64,000 bases of DNA from Nocardioides currus (GTDB taxonomy: Bacteria > Actinomycetota > Actinomycetes > Propionibacteriales > Nocardioidaceae), in NCBI RefSeq assembly GCF_003057875.1, contig NZ_PYXZ01000004.1, positions 248,001-312,000 on the forward strand, given 5' to 3'. A program made the position numbers and the translations under genes. The notes beneath the pieces are model-generated. The model saw only the letters and a list, made by a program, of their open reading frames with translations, was not told the DNA's origin and searched no databases. Below are positions 60,284-64,000 of the stretch, in pieces (positions within the stretch are counted from its first letter, which is position 1; each line of letters starts with the position of its first letter).

Positions 60284-61165
60284 TCAGACCTTTCGGGTGC
60301 GGGAGCTGCTGAACAGGCCTTGCGGACGCGCCAGCAGCACACCGATGAGCAGGAGGAACGCAACGGGAAGAAGAAGGTCGGGCTGGCTGTATCCGCTGGT
60401 GTACGAGAGGGCGAGGCCACAGGCCAGGCCGCCGGTGACGGCGCCGACGAGACTGTCCAGGCCACCCACGATCGCGGCGGTGAAGCCGAGCACGAGCAGG
60501 CCGTCCAGAACCGTCGGAACCAGTTCGGTGGCCGTGGGCGTGTAGAGCATGGCCGCCAAACCGCCAGCGACGCCGGCCAGAGCCCAACCGAGACTCAACA
60601 TCAACGGCACCTGGACACCCATCAGACGGGCGGTCTGGGGCGCGAAGGCGGCGGCCCGCATCCGCAGGCCCACTGCCGTGCGGGCCAAGAGAAGGCCGAG
60701 GGTGACCACGGTCAACGTCACCGCCCCCACCACGAAGAGATCCTGCGGCGAGACCAAGGGGAGTGATCCTGCCTGGTAGGACTTCGTGCTGAAGGCTGAG
60801 CCGATCGTGCGGGTCTCGTCGACGGCGAACAGCATGCCGAGAGCGGCTTCGATCAGGATGAGAAGCCCGACGCCGACCACGGCGCTGTTGAGCGGCGGCA
60901 TCGACTCCGCCCTGCGAAACACCGTCTGCTGGACGAGCACCCCGAGCACCGCGCCGCCGACCAGCGCGGCGGCGAGGCCCAGCCAGAAGGAGCCGGTCAC
61001 GTCGGTGACAGACCAGGCGATGTACGCCGACGCCGCCGCTTGGGCACCCTGGGCGAAGTTGAGAACCCGAGTGGAGCGCCAGATGATGACCAGGGCGAGC
61101 GCCATCGACGCATAGATCGCGCCGAGCGTGAGTCCGTTGACGGTGAAGAGTATGAAGCGTTCCAT
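60284..61165 (-). CDS. livH: ABC importer permease (LivH type)
   Basis: Protein of 293 residues with about eight membrane helices, start MERFILFTVNGLTLGAIYASMALAL, family block LLARTAVGLRMRAAAFAPQTARLMGV and coupling region SLGWALAGVAGGLAAMLY. ATG 61165 or GTG 61168. Second gene of the importer pair of permeases, 15 bases after livF. Confidence 0.92.
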   Translation of the reverse strand: MERFILFTVNGLTLGAIYASMALALVIIWRSTRVLNFAQGAQAAASAYIAWSVTDVTGSFWLGLAAALVGGAVLGVLVQQTVFRRAESMPPLNSAVVGVGLLILIEAALGMLFAVDETRTIGSAFSTKSYQAGSLPLVSPQDLFVVGAVTLTVVTLGLLLARTAVGLRMRAAAFAPQTARLMGVQVPLMLSLGWALAGVAGGLAAMLYTPTATELVPTVLDGLLVLGFTAAIVGGLDSLVGAVTGGLACGLALSYTSGYSQPDLLLPVAFLLLIGVLLARPQGLFSSSRTRKV

Positions 61166-61180
61166 CACTGTTCCTGCGTT

Positions 61181-61906
61181 CTAGAAGCCGAGATAGGCAT
61201 GTCGGAGGGCGACGTCGGCTTGGAGTTCACGGGCCGGTCCCCGCGCCACCACGCTGCCGAGGGACAGCACCACGCCTTCGTCGGCGACCCCCAGCGCGCT
61301 GTGAACGTTCTGCTCGACGAGGAAGACCGTGAGGCCCTGTGACTCACGCAGGTCGCCCAGCAACGCCATGAGCTGGGCGACGATGCTCGGCGCCAACCCG
61401 AGTGAAGGCTCGTCGAGAAGGAGGAGCTTCGGTCGGGCGACGAGCGCTCGGCCAAGGGCGAGCATCTGACGTTCTCCGCCGGAGAGCTGGTGGCCGTGGA
61501 AGGAGATGCGCTCCGCAAGCCGGGGAAAGAGATCCAGGACCTCGTCGATGGCCGTCTGAGTGGTCTGGACCGCAGATGCGCCGGTCCGCCACAGCCCGCC
61601 GAGACGGAGATTCTCCCGCACCGTGAGCTCGCGGATCACTCCCCCGCCCTCGGGCACGTGACTGAGCCCCCGCTGCACTCGATGCTCTACCGGAACCCGC
61701 GTGATGTCCTCGCCCAGGAACGTCACTCGCCCCTCGGTGGGAGGCAACACGCCGGACAACGCCTTGAGCAATGTCGTCTTGCCGGCGCCGTTGGCGCCGA
61801 GAACCGCGGTGATGGTGCTGGGAGCGATGTCGAGGGCGATGTCGTGCAGCACGGGGAGTTGGCCGTACCCCGCGCGGAGGCCGGTGATCTGAAGCATCGC
61901 GTTCAT
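61181..61906 (-). CDS. livF: ABC importer ATPase (LivF type)
   Basis: Protein of 241 residues: LGANGAGKTTLLKAL (Walker A), LSGGERQMLALGRAL (signature), LLLLDEPSLGLAP (Walker B), VEQNVHSAL in place of the switch-His region, the LivF style. ATG at 61906 overlaps the LivG stop by 4 bases. Powers the importer together with LivG. Confidence 0.94.
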   Translation of the reverse strand: MNAMLQITGLRAGYGQLPVLHDIALDIAPSTITAVLGANGAGKTTLLKALSGVLPPTEGRVTFLGEDITRVPVEHRVQRGLSHVPEGGGVIRELTVRENLRLGGLWRTGASAVQTTQTAIDEVLDLFPRLAERISFHGHQLSGGERQMLALGRALVARPKLLLLDEPSLGLAPSIVAQLMALLGDLRESQGLTVFLVEQNVHSALGVADEGVVLSLGSVVARGPARELQADVALRHAYLGF

Positions 61907-62673
61907 TCCGGCACCACCCCGAGATAGGCAGCGGCGACCTCTGGGGAGGCCTGCACCTCGGCGGGCGTTCCTGCCGCGACGCACCTCCCGAAGTCCAGGA
62001 CGACGACCTGGTCGCACACACGCATGACGAGGTCCATGTGGTGCTCGACCAGCACGACCGAGCAGGGACGGTCGGCATCGGCCGGAAGACCTTTGATGAG
62101 TTGAACGAGTGGCTCCAAGTCCTCTGCCCCCAAGCCGCCCGCGGGCTCGTCCAGCAGCAGCAGCCGAGGTCGGCTGATCAAGGCCCGCGCCATCGCGACC
62201 CGCTTCTGGATCGGGTAGGGAAGATCGCCCGCACAGCGGTCCGCGACGTCAGCCACCCCGAGTCGCTCCATCAAGGCGAGTGCTTCGCCGCGCAGCTTTC
62301 GATCCGCCCGATCCCCGCCCGGCAACGCAAGCAGCGCCGAGCCGAGCCCGGTCTGACGGCTTGAAGCCGCGCCGACCATGACGTTCTCGACAGCCGTCAA
62401 GCGAGCGAACAACCCGACGCCCTGGAGGGTTCGGGAGATGCCCTCGCGCACCAACTGGTCGGGACGGGGATGGAATGGTTGGCCACGCCATGTGATGGAT
62501 CCGCTGGTGGGTTTGACGAATCCGCTCATGACGTTGAAGAGCGTCGTCTTGCCGGCCCCGTTGGGCCCGATGACGCCGGTCACCGTGCCGCGCGGGGCGG
62601 CAAAGGAAACGCTCTCGAGCGCGACGAGCCCACCGAACTTGACTCCGATGTCGGTCACGGCGAGGTCTGCCAT
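61903..62673 (-). CDS. livG: ABC importer ATPase (LivG type)
   Basis: Protein of 256 residues: IGPNGAGKTTLFNVMSGF (Walker A), GISRTLQGVGLFARLTAVENVMVG (Q-loop region of LivG type), Walker B LLLLDEPAGGL and switch His in LVEHHMDLVM. The ABC signature LSGGQ appears as PYPIQKRVAMARAL, a divergence seen in LivG-like proteins; it may reduce or alter activity. ATG at 62673. First gene of the five-gene importer operon, 128 bases downstream of the acyl-CoA synthetase stop. Confidence 0.92.
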   Translation of the reverse strand: MADLAVTDIGVKFGGLVALESVSFAAPRGTVTGVIGPNGAGKTTLFNVMSGFVKPTSGSITWRGQPFHPRPDQLVREGISRTLQGVGLFARLTAVENVMVGAASSRQTGLGSALLALPGGDRADRKLRGEALALMERLGVADVADRCAGDLPYPIQKRVAMARALISRPRLLLLDEPAGGLGAEDLEPLVQLIKGLPADADRPCSVVLVEHHMDLVMRVCDQVVVLDFGRCVAAGTPAEVQASPEVAAAYLGVVPE

Positions 62674-62800
62674 GTACTTCTCCTGAAGGGGCGAGGTGAG
62701 CGGCGCAGTGCGCTCAGACGTCAGACCTGACGGCCCGGGACCGCAGGGTGCTACGGCAGCCGGCGGCCGCCGTTGGTGGAGCTGAGCTCGTTGCCGGTGC

Positions 62801-64000
62801 TCAGGCGCCGCCGTAGGTGTCGGCGAACTTGGCGCGCATCACCTTCTTGTCGAGCTTGCCGACACTGGTGCGGTCCAGGGAGTCGAGGAAGAGCGCCCGC
62901 TCGGGCAGCTGCCACTTCGCGAAGGCCGGCGCCAGCAGCTCGTGCAGCTCGGCAAGCGGCACCTCCACCCCGTCGGTGGTGACGATGAGCGCCAGCGGAC
63001 GCTCCTGCCACTTCGGGTGCGCGACCCCGATGATCGCAGCCTCCCGGACCCGCGGGTGCGAGGTCAGCGCGTTCTCCATGTCGATCGAGGAGATCCACTC
63101 GCCACCCGACTTGATCACGTCCTTGATCCGATCGACGACCTTGACGTAGCCGTACTCGTCGATCGTCGCTACGTCGCCTGAGCGCCAGTAGCCGTCGAGG
63201 AAGCGCTCCGGCTCGTTGAGCGAGTGGTACGACGACGTGATCCACGGTCCGCGAAGCAGCAACTCACCCTGGGCGGCCCCGTCGAAAGGAAGGTCGTTGT
63301 CCTCGGCGTCGACGAGTCGGATGTCGACGCCGGTGACCATCACGCCCTGGCAGCGCTTGCGGTCCCACCGCTCCTCCTCGGGCCGGTCGGTCAGCGACGG
63401 CTTGATGCCGCGGTTGACGGTCACCAGCGGCGTGGTCTCGGTGGCGCCGTAGGCGTGGATGATGTCGGCGCCGGTGAGCTCGGCGTACCCGCGCATCATG
63501 CTCAGCGGCGGCTCGGTGGCGCCGCTGAGGAAGCGCGCCCTGCTCAGGTCCGGCCTGATCTCCAGGGTGCGAATGTAGTCGAGCATCGGCCCGAAGATCG
63601 CCGGCGCACCGTTGCCCACCGTCACGCCCTCGGCGATCATCGCGTCCACGATCGGGCCCAGGTTGTCAGCGGCATACCGCCCGGGCAGCACGACCTTTGC
63701 CCTGGCCTGGACTGCCGCCTGAGGCAGTCCCCAGCACGAGCCGTGGAACATCGGCGTCAGGAGCAGCACCGAGTCGTGGGCGCTCATGCCCAGTTCGGCG
63801 ACCATCGTCAGGGTGTGCAGGTAGATACCGCGATGGGAGTAGTAGACACCCTTGGGTCGGCCGGTCGTGCCGGTCGTGTAGCAAGCGCTGTACGCCGACG
63901 ACTCCTCGATCATCGGCCAGTCGATCTCCCTGTTGGCCACCGCAAGCAGGTCCTCGTAGTGCAGCGGGTTCGGCAGCGTGGTCTCGATCTCGCTCAGCGG
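62801..64000 (-). CDS. Acyl-CoA synthetase, AMP-forming (5' end outside window)
   Basis: About 400 codons are visible and the reading frame stays open to the window edge (before VANREIDWP it reads PLSEIETTLPNPLHYEDLLA). ANL-family motifs: TTGTTGRPKGVYYSH (ATP loop), IHAYGATETTPLV, YWRSGDVATIDEYGYVKVVDRIKD and the C-terminal catalytic Lys in SVGKLDKKVMRAKF. It activates a fatty or aromatic acid with ATP and CoA. The next operon downstream is a LivK-type importer, so imported acid may be its substrate. A full protein has about 530-550 residues; the N-terminal 130-150 are missing from view. Confidence 0.92.
   Translation of the reverse strand, partial: PLSEIETTLPNPLHYEDLLAVANREIDWPMIEESSAYSACYTTGTTGRPKGVYYSHRGIYLHTLTMVAELGMSAHDSVLLLTPMFHGSCWGLPQAAVQARAKVVLPGRYAADNLGPIVDAMIAEGVTVGNGAPAIFGPMLDYIRTLEIRPDLSRARFLSGATEPPLSMMRGYAELTGADIIHAYGATETTPLVTVNRGIKPSLTDRPEEERWDRKRCQGVMVTGVDIRLVDAEDNDLPFDGAAQGELLLRGPWITSSYHSLNEPERFLDGYWRSGDVATIDEYGYVKVVDRIKDVIKSGGEWISSIDMENALTSHPRVREAAIIGVAHPKWQERPLALIVTTDGVEVPLAELHELLAPAFAKWQLPERALFLDSLDRTSVGKLDKKVMRAKFADTYGGA

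Overview
The window is very GC-rich, codes densely and uses many GTG starts. Gene content points to an actinobacterium of the Nocardioides type: ftsE-ftsX-smpB with prfB and ssrA nearby, DUF3039 and DUF3048 proteins, a Tad pilus locus, an Actinobacteria-style cyclic-di-AMP leader before an NlpC/P60 gene, and a tmRNA tag ending FALAA. Species-level placement cannot be made from what is visible.

Bases 1-33750 look like chromosomal backbone. They hold an MFS fragment, an MpaB-like oxygenase, tyrosine catabolism (HPPD with a divergent Lrp/AsnC regulator), HxlR, IclR, TetR and Fur regulators, a secreted RTX-repeat protein, a helicase with its DUF3039 partner, YqgE, DUF3048 and NlpC/P60 envelope proteins, a FabG-type reductase, a HIT protein, a ferredoxin reductase, tmRNA, SmpB, an EnvC-like M23 hydrolase, FtsX, FtsE and RF2. 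A Tad pilus operon then runs on the minus strand and ends abruptly: its last visible gene, the TadA ATPase, has lost its N-terminal half near 33750.

From that break the character changes. Bases 33837-42278 form a compact defence island with three units on the plus strand: an OLD/TOPRIM nuclease plus a small UvrD-like helicase (Gabija-like); an unknown 192-aa protein plus an XRE-ImmA/IrrE metallopeptidase (toxin-antitoxin-like layout); and a three-gene overlapping operon of an AAA/ABC-type ATPase, an HNH nuclease and an unrecognised 346-aa protein (Septu-like with an extra gene). The last unit is the best candidate for an undescribed system.

Bases 42802-64000 are a catabolic region with mobile-element traits. 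A divergent GMC oxidoreductase / aldehyde dehydrogenase pair is followed by a plasmid-style SSB-DUF4192-DprA operon, and then by a decayed deletion copy of the same GMC/ALDH pair. Next come XdhC and the two subunits of an isoquinoline-1-oxidoreductase-like molybdenum hydroxylase, set among frameshifted remnants of moaE, mocA/mobA and moaA. An L,D-transpeptidase, a TetR regulator, a complete branched-chain-type ABC importer and the 3' part of an acyl-CoA synthetase finish the window. Together these suggest uptake, oxidation and CoA activation of an organic acid or aromatic compound; the substrate cannot be read from the sequence. I found no CRISPR array, rRNA, ordinary tRNA, transposase or integrase.
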